Shown: piece by piece, positions 9,148-16,887 of the stretch
Layout: the number at the start of each line of letters is the position of its first letter
How positions within the stretch are numbered: position 1 is the first letter of the stretch
Assembly: GCA_035415725.1 (NCBI GenBank)
Contig: DAOOGN010000067.1
Location: 1-24,785 of the forward strand
DNA from: DSWT01 sp035415725
Lineage (GTDB): Bacteria > Chloroflexota > Anaerolineae > B4-G1 > SLSP01
Length of the DNA: 24,785 nt
Direction of reading: 5' to 3'
Position numbers and translations under genes: made by a program
Notes under the pieces: model-generated
What the model was told of the DNA's origin: nothing
Database searches by the model: none
The model's input: the letters and a program-made list of their open reading frames with translations, nothing else

Positions 9148-9237
9148 TAGCGCCTCCAAAAAGAAACTGCAAGTGTCTTTGAGCATTGCGCGGAGAGTGT
9201 CCTATATTCCATAGGTTTCACCCTCTCCATTGTTACT

Positions 9238-9246
9238 ATTGTATCA
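9238..9246 (-). promoter_or_regulatory. Putative extended -10 for the A2M gene
   Basis: Read on the minus strand this is TGATACAAT, an extended -10 (TGn) with five of six consensus bases, about 90 bases before the A2M start. No good -35 is present; the expected position (about 9261-9266) reads GTGTGT and abuts the 155-bp element. If functional, it would let A2M be transcribed apart from the PBP gene. Confidence 0.4.
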
Positions 9247-9271
9247 CGAAACTGCGACCAACACACTTTTC

Positions 9272-9426
9272 GGGGTGCATTTCAGAATGGGGGCGACTTT
9301 TCTTTGATTGCACCGCAGAGCACGCAGCGTTCGCAGAGTTATCAGAAATTTCTCCGCGTCCTCAGCGAACTCTGCGGTTAAATCAGACGTTTATCTGGCT
9401 TTTGCACCCGAATTGAAATGCACCCC
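9272..9426. mobile_element. 155-bp non-coding element with 13-bp perfect TIR and 5-bp target duplication
   Basis: GGGGTGCATTTCA (9272-9284) and TGAAATGCACCCC (9414-9426) are perfect inverted repeats, and similarity continues weakly inward. The element is flanked by TTTTC on both sides (9267-9271 and 9427-9431). The interior holds an imperfect hairpin with arms ACCGCAGAG (9312-9320) and CTCTGCGGT (9370-9378). No ORF of note is inside. Its ends are unrelated to those of the six-copy family. This is a classic miniature inverted-repeat element; the mobilising transposase cannot be identified here. Confidence 0.75.
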
Positions 9427-9485
9427 TTTTCGCTACATACGATAGCCCTGTATGTGTTGGGATTGACAGAATATCTCCTTCCAAT

Positions 9486-9826
9486 GTATCTATTCAGGCT
9501 CGTAAACCCGGCGAAGCGACTTATTCCCCAGAGTAGGTTTGGCGCTGATTTTGGTATGCCGGGCGCTTTTGGATGGTGAGCCAGGCGTGTTTCTATAAGC
9601 CCATCCCCCCTGCCCCCCTTTCCCCCAGGAAGGGGGATTTTGGGTAGGGGTGTGGCGGGCGGCTTCGCCGCCCGCCACACCCCTGCTTTTTCGCCCCCTT
9701 CTCCTCCGCTTGCGGGGGAGAAGGGGGCTGGGGGATGAGAGGGTCATCGCCTGCCGCAGGGGTAACCTGTTATGTGCCCTCCCCAAAGTCCCGTTCGCCA
9801 CCCGGCAAGGGTGGCTGAATAGTTAC
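9486..9826 (-). mobile_element. Interspersed MITE-like element copy D
   Basis: A complete 341-bp copy in reverse orientation, from GTATCTATTCAG (9486-9497) to CTGAATAGTTAC (9815-9826). It matches copy E almost base for base over the first 110 bases. It contains an 18-bp-arm palindrome (9646-9684) and a second stem around 9697-9727. The 8-bp flanks (CTTCCAAT and AATTCCTC) are not a recognisable target duplication. It lies between the PBP gene and the A2M gene. Confidence 0.88.
9646..9684. repeat. Perfect 18-bp-arm hairpin inside copy D, loop TTC
   Basis: The arms (9646-9663 and 9667-9684) are fully complementary and centre on GGCGGC-TTC-GCCGCC. Compared with the copy E hairpin, two stem positions differ on both arms so that pairing is kept, and the loop is the reverse complement. 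Confidence 0.9.
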
Positions 9827-9854
9827 AATTCCTCTGCAAGTCAGTTTCGTAGGG

Positions 9855-9869
9855 CGAATTGCCGATTCG
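9855..9869. repeat. Short palindrome CGAAT-TGCCG-ATTCG
   Basis: A small inverted repeat near the 3' end of the PBP gene. Its GGGCGAATTGCC core recurs at 12361-12385 and, as GGGCGAGTTGCC, at 24532-24550. Confidence 0.5.
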
Positions 9870-9917
9870 TCTGACGCCGCGAGTTGCCCACGAGCACTCC
9901 ATTGTTCCGCCGCCGGC

Positions 9918-12323
9918 TCAGTCCCGGACTTCAACGGTGATGTCTGAGCTGGATACTTGATCGCCGTCGGCGGTGACGCCCACCGCCATAAAAGTATGCG
10001 CGCCCGGTTCCAGTCGCCACAGATGCGTGTAGGGCGGCGCAGTAAATTGCGCCAGTGGCGATCCATCCAGCAGTAAAGTGACCTGCGCCAGGGCACCACT
10101 TGCTTCGGCGGCAATGACGATTTTTTGCGTGTCGCGGGGCTGCGCCGGATCGATACGATAAACCGTGCCGACATCGGGGCTGGTGAGGCGGAGGGAAGAG
10201 ACGAGCACTGCCGGCTGCTGGCTGGGGGCCGGAGGTTGGGGAAGGTGATGCTCGCGCGCCCAGCCTTGGGCTTCGGGAGGCAGGACGGTGTAGACTGTAC
10301 CGTCGATCCGCCGGTGCATGGTGCAGGTGGTGGTCGGTTCGGTCCCGGCGATGAAGGTCTCGGTGACGCGATGCGGGCAATCCGCCCCCGGCAGTTGCCC
10401 GGAAAGCGCGCAAATCTCGACGTCAACCAGACCCTCAGGACGGCTAAAATCCTGAATAGGACGGCCTTTGAGGGCAGCCTCCATCACGTCATGCCAGATG
10501 GGGGCCGCGCCGGTGATGCCGTTCACGTCCTTCATCGTCTCGTTATCCGCATTGCCCACCCACACCCCCACGACCAAATCCGGTGTGTACCCCACCGTCC
10601 AGTTATCGCGGAACTGGGTAGTCGTGCCGGTCTTGACGGCTGCCGGGCGGGTCAGATTCAGCACGCTCCCCTCGCCGAAGGTGGGGATACGCGCCTGATC
10701 GTCGCTCAGAATGTCGGTGATGAGGTAAGCGACGCGAGCATCGAGCACCCGTTCGCCCCTGCCGGACGTTGTTTCCCACAACACCGTGCCGCTGGCTTCT
10801 TCTACACGCTGGATCACCACGGGCTGAACGGCGTAGCCGCCGTTGGCGAACACGGCGTAGGCGGCGGTCAGTTCCAGCAGACGTACTTCACCGCCGCCTA
10901 GCGCCAGCGCGAGGCCAAACTTGTCGGGATCATCAAAGGTGGTGATGCCCAGCCGTCGCGCCATGGCGGTGAACGTCTCGACGCCGATGGTATCGAGAAC
11001 CTCGACGGCGATGAGATTGTACGACGAGGCCAACGCCTCACGCAGTCGCACCGGGCCGCGGAAAGTCAGGTCGTAGTTGAGGGGGATGTAGGGTTCGCCC
11101 TCGCGGGTCACGAAGGCCGTGCGCACGTCTAGCATCATCGTTGCCGGCGTGATGTCGCCGCGCTCGAAGGCAGCAGCGTAGGCGAGCGGCTTGATGGACG
11201 ATCCGGGCTGGCGCAGCGCCGTTGCACCATTGACCGCACCGTCGATGCGCACTGAGAAGTAGTCCGGGCTGCCGACCAGCGCCACGACTTCGCCTGTCCA
11301 CGGGTCGAGGGCGACGAGGGCGGCGTTGCGAACGTTGCGCCCTCCCGGCGGGCACCCGGCTTCGTACTGGCACACGGCCAGCAGCGCCAGATGATGCCGG
11401 ATCACGTCGCGGGCCGTGTCGGTCAGCGCCACATCCAGCGTGGTGTAGACGTTCAGCCCGCCGGCTTCCAGCCGCGCCAGGCCCAGTTCGCGCTCCAACT
11501 GATGGCGCACGAGCATCACAAAATGCGGCGCGCGGATGGGAAACGACGCCGCGGCGAAATCGAGTTGCTCTTTCTTTGCCAACTGCGCTGTGTCTGCGTC
11601 GATGTAGCCATGCTTCACCATCAGATTCAGCACGACGGTTTGCCGTTCTTGCGCCGCTTCCAGATTTTCCAGGGGATTGTAAAGCGCGGGCGCTTGCGGC
11701 AGACCCGCCAGGAGCGCGCTCTCGGCCAGGTCCAGGTCACGCGCGTGCTTGCCGAAATAGGCTTGCGCCGCCGCCTCGACGCCGTAGGCCATATTGCCGT
11801 AGTACGTCTCATTGAGATAAAGATTGAGGATTTCGTCTTTGGTGTAGCGCCGGGTGAGGCGGATGGCAAGCAGTAGCTCCCGTAATTTGCGACGCAAGGT
11901 CCGTTCGGCGCGCTCGTCGGCGCTGAACATGACCGTGCGCACCACCTGCTGCGTGATCGTGCTCCCGCCCGCCACAACCTCGCCGCCGCGGACGTTGATC
12001 CAGACCGAGCGCAGGATGCCTTTGGCATCCATGCCGGGATTGTCATAGAACGTGGCATCCTCGGTGGCGATGGTGGCCCAGATAAGGCTCGGCGGGATGT
12101 CTGCGAGTGTGACCGGGGTGTGGCTGCCGGTGTAGGGCGGCGGCATTTCAAAGAGGAGTTGTCCGTGACGGTCGTAAATTTTGCTGCTCGGCGCGGTAGT
12201 ATAAGCGCGCAGGTCGTCCGGCTCAGGCAGATCGGCCAGGAGCCACCGGGTCAGTATCCCACTGCCGAGCAATGTCAGGCCACATATCCCAAGCAAGACT
12301 TGCGCAATGCGTTTTTTGGACAT
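9918..12323 (-). CDS. pbpC: Class A penicillin-binding protein, PBP1C-like (transglycosylase/transpeptidase)
   Basis: An 801-aa bifunctional peptidoglycan synthase. An N-terminal membrane anchor covers about residues 8-30. The GT51 glycosyltransferase domain has Glu88 in ATEDATFYDNPG, then GGSTITQQ, and ILNLYLNETYYG further along. The transpeptidase motifs are complete: S375-S-I-K378, S434-Y-N436 and K564-T-G566. After the transpeptidase comes a Cys-containing segment, then a C-terminal beta domain (LTSPDVGTVYRI onward) resembling the BiPBP_C domain of PBP1C, which separates it from PBP1A/1B. PBP1C typically sits beside bacterial A2M, and the A2M gene lies downstream on the same strand. The gap between them is 770 bases and holds two mobile elements. 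A GAGG lies about 12 bases before the ATG. The C-specific assignment is less sure than the class A call. Confidence 0.92.
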   Translation of the reverse strand: MSKKRIAQVLLGICGLTLLGSGILTRWLLADLPEPDDLRAYTTAPSSKIYDRHGQLLFEMPPPYTGSHTPVTLADIPPSLIWATIATEDATFYDNPGMDAKGILRSVWINVRGGEVVAGGSTITQQVVRTVMFSADERAERTLRRKLRELLLAIRLTRRYTKDEILNLYLNETYYGNMAYGVEAAAQAYFGKHARDLDLAESALLAGLPQAPALYNPLENLEAAQERQTVVLNLMVKHGYIDADTAQLAKKEQLDFAAASFPIRAPHFVMLVRHQLERELGLARLEAGGLNVYTTLDVALTDTARDVIRHHLALLAVCQYEAGCPPGGRNVRNAALVALDPWTGEVVALVGSPDYFSVRIDGAVNGATALRQPGSSIKPLAYAAAFERGDITPATMMLDVRTAFVTREGEPYIPLNYDLTFRGPVRLREALASSYNLIAVEVLDTIGVETFTAMARRLGITTFDDPDKFGLALALGGGEVRLLELTAAYAVFANGGYAVQPVVIQRVEEASGTVLWETTSGRGERVLDARVAYLITDILSDDQARIPTFGEGSVLNLTRPAAVKTGTTTQFRDNWTVGYTPDLVVGVWVGNADNETMKDVNGITGAAPIWHDVMEAALKGRPIQDFSRPEGLVDVEICALSGQLPGADCPHRVTETFIAGTEPTTTCTMHRRIDGTVYTVLPPEAQGWAREHHLPQPPAPSQQPAVLVSSLRLTSPDVGTVYRIDPAQPRDTQKIVIAAEASGALAQVTLLLDGSPLAQFTAPPYTHLWRLEPGAHTFMAVGVTADGDQVSSSDITVEVRD

Positions 12324-12360
12324 GCCGTTTCTTTACCTCAAGATCCGCAAATCGCATGGG

Positions 12361-12385
12361 GCGGGCGAATTGCCAGTTCGCCCGC
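12361..12385. repeat. Short palindrome with 9-bp arms between the PBP and nucleotidyltransferase genes
   Basis: GCGGGCGAA-TTGCCAG-TTCGCCCGC has perfect 9-bp arms. No T-run follows on the minus strand, so it does not look like a strong terminator, and read-through from the nucleotidyltransferase into the PBP gene is possible. It is the best copy of a three-copy mini-palindrome (also 9855-9869 and 24534-24550). Confidence 0.6.
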
Positions 12386-12432
12386 GCTGTTTTCTGGCGC
12401 TTCGGCCGGTCGCTAACTGCACCTGCTGCGGA

Positions 12433-13386
12433 TCAGGCGATCACCTGATCGGCAACACGTTCGCCATCCCCCACAGATGCGCCGCGCAACAACACCGCGT
12501 CGCGGATGCTCACACGGTCGCCGATGCGGCAGTCGCGTTCGATGTAGACGTTCGGCCCGATGACGCAGCCTGTCCCGATGATCGTGCCTTGTTCAATGTA
12601 GAGCGGTGTGATCAACCGGGTGTCCGGGCCAACGGTGTGCGGTTCCAGTTGCGGGCGACCGTCACCATGCATCAGGTATTCCCGGTTCAGCGTCAGGAGA
12701 TCGGCGGCATTGGTCAACGTCAGCCGGCGTTCGACGGTCACGCCGCCCACACGGCCGTCGCGGTTGATGAGCATTTGGATGGCGTCCTGAAGTTCGTACT
12801 CGCCCCGTGGTGAACGTGAGACTTCCGACAGATATTCCAGGATGCGCCGCGAGAAGATATAGAGCGGCAAGCTGGAAATGTTGGAGGGCGCTTCTTCCGG
12901 CGCAGGCTTTTCGACGATGCGTGTAATCCACGGCCCATCCAGCGCCACAATGCCGGTACTGCTGAGGCGTTCGCGCTTCACCGGCATCAGGGTCAAGACG
13001 GCGTTGGGCTGAGGAGAGGTGCGCCAGAAAGCCATCAACCGGCCCACGTCATCCGCCATCACGAGATTGTCGCAGGCAGAGAGGACGAAGTCTGCGGTGA
13101 TGAGCGGCGCAGCGCATTGGAGCGCTTTGGCCATTCCCAGACGTTCCATTTGGTAGATGAAGCGCACGTCGGCGTCGAGCGTCGACTCGCGGAGAAAATA
13201 GTGCGTGATGTCGCGGTCTTCCGGGCTGACGACGAGAATAAAATCGTCCACGCCGTTCACGAACAACAGTTCCATCACTCGCTCGACGATGGGCTTGCCC
13301 AGGATGGGCAGCATGGCCTTGGAGCGATCCAGCGTAATCGGATGGAGCCGCGAGCCTTTACCGGCGGCGAGAATGACGCCCTGCAT
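12433..13386 (-). CDS. Sugar-phosphate nucleotidyltransferase with left-handed beta-helix tail
   Basis: A 317-aa NTP_transferase family enzyme that makes an NDP-sugar from NTP and sugar-1-phosphate. The N-terminus has GVILAAGKGSRLHPIT, the nucleotide-binding loop, followed by SKAMLPILGKPI. SACDNLV is the metal/nucleotide motif (usual form xxGDxL/V, here with Cys before Asp). IVEKPAPEEAPSN matches the sugar-phosphate-binding EKP segment. The last 80 residues contain hexapeptide-type repeats (IIGTGCVIGPNVYIERDCRIGDRVSI), as in glucose-1-phosphate thymidylyl- and uridylyltransferases; the substrate cannot be chosen from sequence. It lies first in the minus-strand envelope block, 109 bases before the PBP gene. 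The Shine-Dalgarno is weak (GTGAG about ten bases upstream). Confidence 0.88.
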   Translation of the reverse strand: MQGVILAAGKGSRLHPITLDRSKAMLPILGKPIVERVMELLFVNGVDDFILVVSPEDRDITHYFLRESTLDADVRFIYQMERLGMAKALQCAAPLITADFVLSACDNLVMADDVGRLMAFWRTSPQPNAVLTLMPVKRERLSSTGIVALDGPWITRIVEKPAPEEAPSNISSLPLYIFSRRILEYLSEVSRSPRGEYELQDAIQMLINRDGRVGGVTVERRLTLTNAADLLTLNREYLMHGDGRPQLEPHTVGPDTRLITPLYIEQGTIIGTGCVIGPNVYIERDCRIGDRVSIRDAVLLRGASVGDGERVADQVIA

Positions 13387-13389
13387 ATT

Positions 13390-13479
13390 CTAGTTACTCA
13401 CACGATGAATGTAAACGATGTTCCCTTTGGGGATGAACAACTCCAGCTTTGAAAATAAACCGCTCATCGCGCCAATCAT
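13390..13479 (-). CDS. Possible 29-aa small ORF just upstream of the nucleotidyltransferase
   Basis: The ATG at 13479 opens a frame reading MIGAMSGLFSKLELFIPKGN and nine more residues. Its TAG ends three bases before the nucleotidyltransferase ATG, in the same frame. The sequence looks protein-like, but no ribosome binding site is evident. It could be a leader peptide, or the 3' remnant of a gene cut by repeat copy E, since the frame stays open into the element. Confidence 0.25.
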   Translation of the reverse strand: MIGAMSGLFSKLELFIPKGNIVYIHRVSN

Positions 13480-13491
13480 GGACTCGTCAGG

Positions 13492-13832
13492 GTATCTATT
13501 CAGGCTAGTAAACCCGGCGAAGCGACTTATTCCCCAGAGTAGGTTTGGCGCTGATTTTGGTATGCCGGGCGCCTTTGGATGGCGAGCCAGGCGTGTTTCT
13601 ATCAGCCCGTTCCCCCTGCCCCCCTTCCCTCCAGGAAGGGGGATTTTGGGTGGGGGTTTGGCGGGCGGCGAAGCCGCCCGCCAAACCCCCCTTTTGCCCC
13701 CTTCTTCCCCGCTGGCGGGGGAGAAGGGGGTTGGGGGATGAGAGGGTCATCGCCGATGGCCGAAGTGTCAACCCCGTATGCACTATCCCCAAAGTCCCGT
13801 CCGTCATCCGGCAAGGGTGACTGAATAGTTAC
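13492..13832 (-). mobile_element. Interspersed MITE-like element copy E
   Basis: A complete 341-bp copy in reverse orientation, from GTATCTATTCAG (13492-13503) to CTGAATAGTTAC (13821-13832). It belongs with copy B to a variant with GGTTG(A/C)CACT..GGCCAT in place of GGTTACCCC..CGGCAGG. No target duplication is evident (TCGTCAGG against TCTCATTG). It occupies most of the 541-base gap between the divergent nucleotidyltransferase and 143-aa genes. The remaining 95 bases to the right hold TTGACT (13870-13875) but no clear -10. Confidence 0.88.
13652..13690. repeat. Perfect 18-bp-arm hairpin inside copy E, loop GAA
   Basis: The arms (13652-13669 and 13673-13690) are fully complementary around GGCGGC-GAA-GCCGCC. 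It is the counterpart of 9646-9684, with two compensated base-pair changes and the loop inverted. Confidence 0.9.
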
Positions 13833-13927
13833 TCTCATTGTACCATGTTATTGACGTTTGACACGTGCCTTGACTTTGCTTGAGGCTGTGGTAACGTTCC
13901 GCCGATACATTCTGACTTGAGGCGTCT

Positions 13928-14359
13928 ATGGCAATTAAAGAGAGAACGCAACAGATGCGCGTTGTGGCTGAAATTCTGCTGATTCATCTGCCGGACATGC
14001 TGGCGCAAGACCAGGCGCTGGCGCACGATCTCCTGGCGGTGGTGGGGACGGCGCTACACGCCATTTACGAGGACGCCGAACAGTCGGCTAAAGCATGGGA
14101 CAAGAAAGCCTATCACATACGCGCTGACGAGATGCGCCAGGAGTGGGATTGGGCGCTGGCAGCTTCCAATTACGCGCTCGGTCTGGCGTTGCGCCCCGAG
14201 CCGTTGACCAACGCCGTGCTGAACAAAATGCGGGTGATGATCCGTCCCGGTCTGGAACGTCCGGCGCGGCATCAACTCACCGATCCCGAACGTTTTCGCG
14301 GCGCGGCGCAGGCAGTCAGAGTGCAGCAATCCCATAAGCGGGCGCCTGTCAGAGGATAG
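13928..14359 (+). CDS. Hypothetical 143-aa helical protein
   Basis: I do not recognise the family. The ATG is preceded by TTGAGGCG with seven bases of spacing, a good ribosome binding site. The predicted product looks all-helical and soluble. An N-terminal amphipathic stretch (EILLIHLPDMLAQDQALAHD) is followed by a charged, Trp-containing helix (KAWDKKAYHIRADEMRQEWD) and a short Pro-containing, basic tail. It has no signal peptide, membrane segment, cysteines or metal motif. It is transcribed divergently from the nucleotidyltransferase across repeat copy E and convergently with priA, ending 17 bases from the priA stop, so it has no operon partner. Codon use resembles its neighbours. It may be a lineage-specific protein. 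Confidence 0.7.
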   Translation: MAIKERTQQMRVVAEILLIHLPDMLAQDQALAHDLLAVVGTALHAIYEDAEQSAKAWDKKAYHIRADEMRQEWDWALAASNYALGLALRPEPLTNAVLNKMRVMIRPGLERPARHQLTDPERFRGAAQAVRVQQSHKRAPVRG

Positions 14360-14376
14360 CGCGCGCCATTAGCCCC

Positions 14377-16887
14377 CTACAACACCTCTACCGGATCAAT
14401 ATCCACTAGCCAGCCGGCAGGAATGTCAATTGAACGCAGGAAGTCCGCCGGAGCGACACTGCGCAGGAGGATCTGCCAGCGGTAGCGTCCGCGGACACGG
14501 GCGAAGAAGGCCGGCGCCGGCCCGATGAGGTCGGTGACGGGCAGTCCGGCGGCCTGGAGCGCATCGCGCAGCGTCGCGGCGAAACTCTCGGCGGCCTGCT
14601 GGGCTTTTCCACGCTCCGCATGGGCGTAGACCAGCCGTGCCAGGCGAATGGCAGGCGGGTAGTCGGCCTGCTCGCGGAAGGCTAACTCGCGCCGGGCGAA
14701 GCCGACGTAATCGTGGACCGCTGCGCGCTGCACGGCGTAGTGCGCAGGATAGTAAGTTTGCAATATCACCCGCCCGCCGAGCAATCCCCGCCCTGAACGT
14801 CCGGCGACCTGCGCCAGCAGTTGGAAAGCGCGCTCGGCGGCGCGAAAATCCGGCAGATTGAGCGCCGTATCGGCGGAGACGATCCCCACCACGGTCACTT
14901 TGGGGATGTCCAACCCCCGCGCCACCATCTGCGTGCCCACCAGAATGTCGGCCTCCCCGCGGGCGAAGCGTCCCATGATTGCGGTGTGGGCGGCGTGCGA
15001 ACGGGCGACATCCTGATCCCAGCGCACCAGACGCGCCTGGGGCCAGCGTTCCGCCACGCGCGCGGCGAGTCCCTCCGTCCCCAGGCCGAAGGCGCGCACC
15101 CGCGCCGAGCCACACTCCGGGCACCGGCGCGGCATCCGTTCTTGGTATCCGCAGTGATGGCAGAGGAGTTGGCTGACGCCTTCATGATAGGTCAGCGGCG
15201 TGTCGCAGCGTGGACATTCCGCCGTCCAGCCGCAATCGCGGCAGAAGATGTACGTCGCCGTGCCGCGCCGATTCAGAAAGAGGATGATTTGTTCGTGCTG
15301 CGCCAGTGCTTGATCCACTGCTTCTTGCAACGCGACGCTGAACACCGAGCGGTTGCCGGCCTTGAGTTCTGCCCGCATATCCACGATTTGGACCGCCGGC
15401 AGGGCCATGGCGGCAGCTTGCGGCGTCTCGGACGGTTGATAGCGACTGCCGGGGAGATGAAAATACTGCTCCCAGGCCGCGATGCGCTGCCGGTGTCCCA
15501 TCACCCGCTGCGGCATCTCCAGAAGGCGATAGCGGCCCTGCAACGCGCGGGCGTAGGCTTCCAGCGACGGCGTGGCGCTGCCCAGAATCAGCAGGGCGCC
15601 CGTGGTGTGCGCCAGTTCTTCCGCTACGTCGCGCGTGTGGTAATAAGGGGGACGCCCTTGTTTGTAGCTGGTGTCCTCCTCCTCGTCCATCACGATCAAG
15701 CCCAGGTTAGAGAATGGCGCAAACAGCGCCGAACGTGCGCCGACCACTACCGTCACTGCACCACTGCGCACGCGCCGCCAGGTGTCGAAGCGCTCGCCGT
15801 CGCTCATCTCGCTGTGCCACAAGCCCACCTGTCCCGGAAAACGCACGGCAAATCGGTGCACCGTCTGTGGCGTCAGGCTGATTTCGGGGACGAGGATCAA
15901 TGCCTGTTTGCCCTGGGCCAAGACGTTGGCCGTTGCCCGCATATACAGCTCGGTTTTGCCGGAACCGGTCACGCCCAGGAGCAATACAGGAGCGGGCGCG
16001 GTTGCCGTAGCCGTGTCTTGCAGGAGGCTGGCGATGGCGTCCCACGCGGTCTGCTGCTCAGAAATGAGGGCGGGCGGTTCATCGGGTGTGAAGATCATCT
16101 CGGCCAATGGATCGCGCAGGGCTTCCTCGTAACTGAAGGCGACCAGGCCACGCTCGAATAATGTTTTCAGGTGATAATGCCTGGCGCCCGTTTCGGCGTA
16201 GACGACGCTGATGTCCACCGGCTGGCGTTCACTGTCGAGAAAATCCAGAATGCGCCGGTAGAGCGACCCAGCGCGCAGACCCTGCAATGACGTTTCCCAT
16301 TGGGAACGCGGCGCCGTCAAGCGCGCGAACTGGACCACCTGGGGTGGCACGGCAGCAAGGCGCAGGAGACGTTCGACCTTGAGCAGTCCGCGGCGTTTCA
16401 AATCATGCCGCGCCCGGCGCAGATCGATACCTTTGAGGGCCTGTTTGACCTGGGCGCCGGTCAGCGGACCGCGCTGGATGAGCGTTTGGAGCAATGTCGC
16501 GGCGGGAGCCGGCAGATCGGGCGGCGCCGCCGTCACCAGCGCGGTAAGACGTAGATAGACGGTGGTGCGCAGTCCCGGCGGCAACATCGTCTGCACGCAT
16601 TGATGCAGCGGCGCTAACGTTTCCCGCGACATCCACCGCGCCAGGTCCAATAGCCGCGTGTCGAGCGCCGGATCGGGATAGAGGATGCTTTGAATCGGGC
16701 GGGTTGCCGGCACGGCAGGCGTCTCGGTGAGGGCCAGCACCATGCCAGGCAATGTCATATCACGTAGAGGCACAGCCACTAACAGGCCCGGTCGAATAGC
16801 GTCAGCCATCTCGCCGGGGACACTATAGTCGAATAAAGGCGTCGTCTTGATTTTGAAGGGGATGAAAACGATAACCTGCGCATACAT
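14377..16887 (-). CDS. priA: Primosomal protein N', replication restart helicase
   Basis: An 836-aa superfamily 2 3'-5' DNA helicase that reloads the replisome at stalled forks. The order of domains is standard: an N-terminal DNA-binding region, a winged-helix segment, then the helicase core. Walker A is GVTGSGKT with Lys311. Walker B is DEEEDTSYKQ, where most PriA proteins have DEEH. LGSATPSLEA is motif III. A zinc-binding insert has eight cysteines in four CxxC-type pairs (CRDCGWTAECPRC ... CHHCGY ... CPEC). GTQMVARGLDIPKV and QVAGRSGRG are motifs V and VI. Its ATG directly follows the TAG of the L,D-transpeptidase gene with no intervening base, so it is probably translated by coupling from that gene. 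Confidence 0.95.
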   Translation of the reverse strand: MYAQVIVFIPFKIKTTPLFDYSVPGEMADAIRPGLLVAVPLRDMTLPGMVLALTETPAVPATRPIQSILYPDPALDTRLLDLARWMSRETLAPLHQCVQTMLPPGLRTTVYLRLTALVTAAPPDLPAPAATLLQTLIQRGPLTGAQVKQALKGIDLRRARHDLKRRGLLKVERLLRLAAVPPQVVQFARLTAPRSQWETSLQGLRAGSLYRRILDFLDSERQPVDISVVYAETGARHYHLKTLFERGLVAFSYEEALRDPLAEMIFTPDEPPALISEQQTAWDAIASLLQDTATATAPAPVLLLGVTGSGKTELYMRATANVLAQGKQALILVPEISLTPQTVHRFAVRFPGQVGLWHSEMSDGERFDTWRRVRSGAVTVVVGARSALFAPFSNLGLIVMDEEEDTSYKQGRPPYYHTRDVAEELAHTTGALLILGSATPSLEAYARALQGRYRLLEMPQRVMGHRQRIAAWEQYFHLPGSRYQPSETPQAAAMALPAVQIVDMRAELKAGNRSVFSVALQEAVDQALAQHEQIILFLNRRGTATYIFCRDCGWTAECPRCDTPLTYHEGVSQLLCHHCGYQERMPRRCPECGSARVRAFGLGTEGLAARVAERWPQARLVRWDQDVARSHAAHTAIMGRFARGEADILVGTQMVARGLDIPKVTVVGIVSADTALNLPDFRAAERAFQLLAQVAGRSGRGLLGGRVILQTYYPAHYAVQRAAVHDYVGFARRELAFREQADYPPAIRLARLVYAHAERGKAQQAAESFAATLRDALQAAGLPVTDLIGPAPAFFARVRGRYRWQILLRSVAPADFLRSIDIPAGWLVDIDPVEVL

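Noticed and set aside
9148..9186. A2M start 13 codons upstream
   Set aside because: No ribosome binding site, and it would bury the lipoprotein signal peptide; the ATG at 9147 has GGAGG at five bases.
9435..9455. ACATAC/GTATGT inverted repeat between the two elements
   Set aside because: Arms of six bases with a nine-base loop are expected by chance at this length; nothing else supports a function.
9490..9801. Frames of 60-107 codons inside repeat copies C, D and E
   Set aside because: They arise from the GC-rich palindromes, change frame between copies and have no conserved translation.
9478..9834. Target duplication around copy D (and around copy E, 13484-13840)
   Set aside because: The 8-bp flanks do not match in either case; only copy B shows a near-perfect duplication.
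14821..16161. 446-codon plus-strand frame
   Set aside because: It lies wholly antisense to priA, which has all helicase motifs; GC-rich codon use keeps the opposite strand open.
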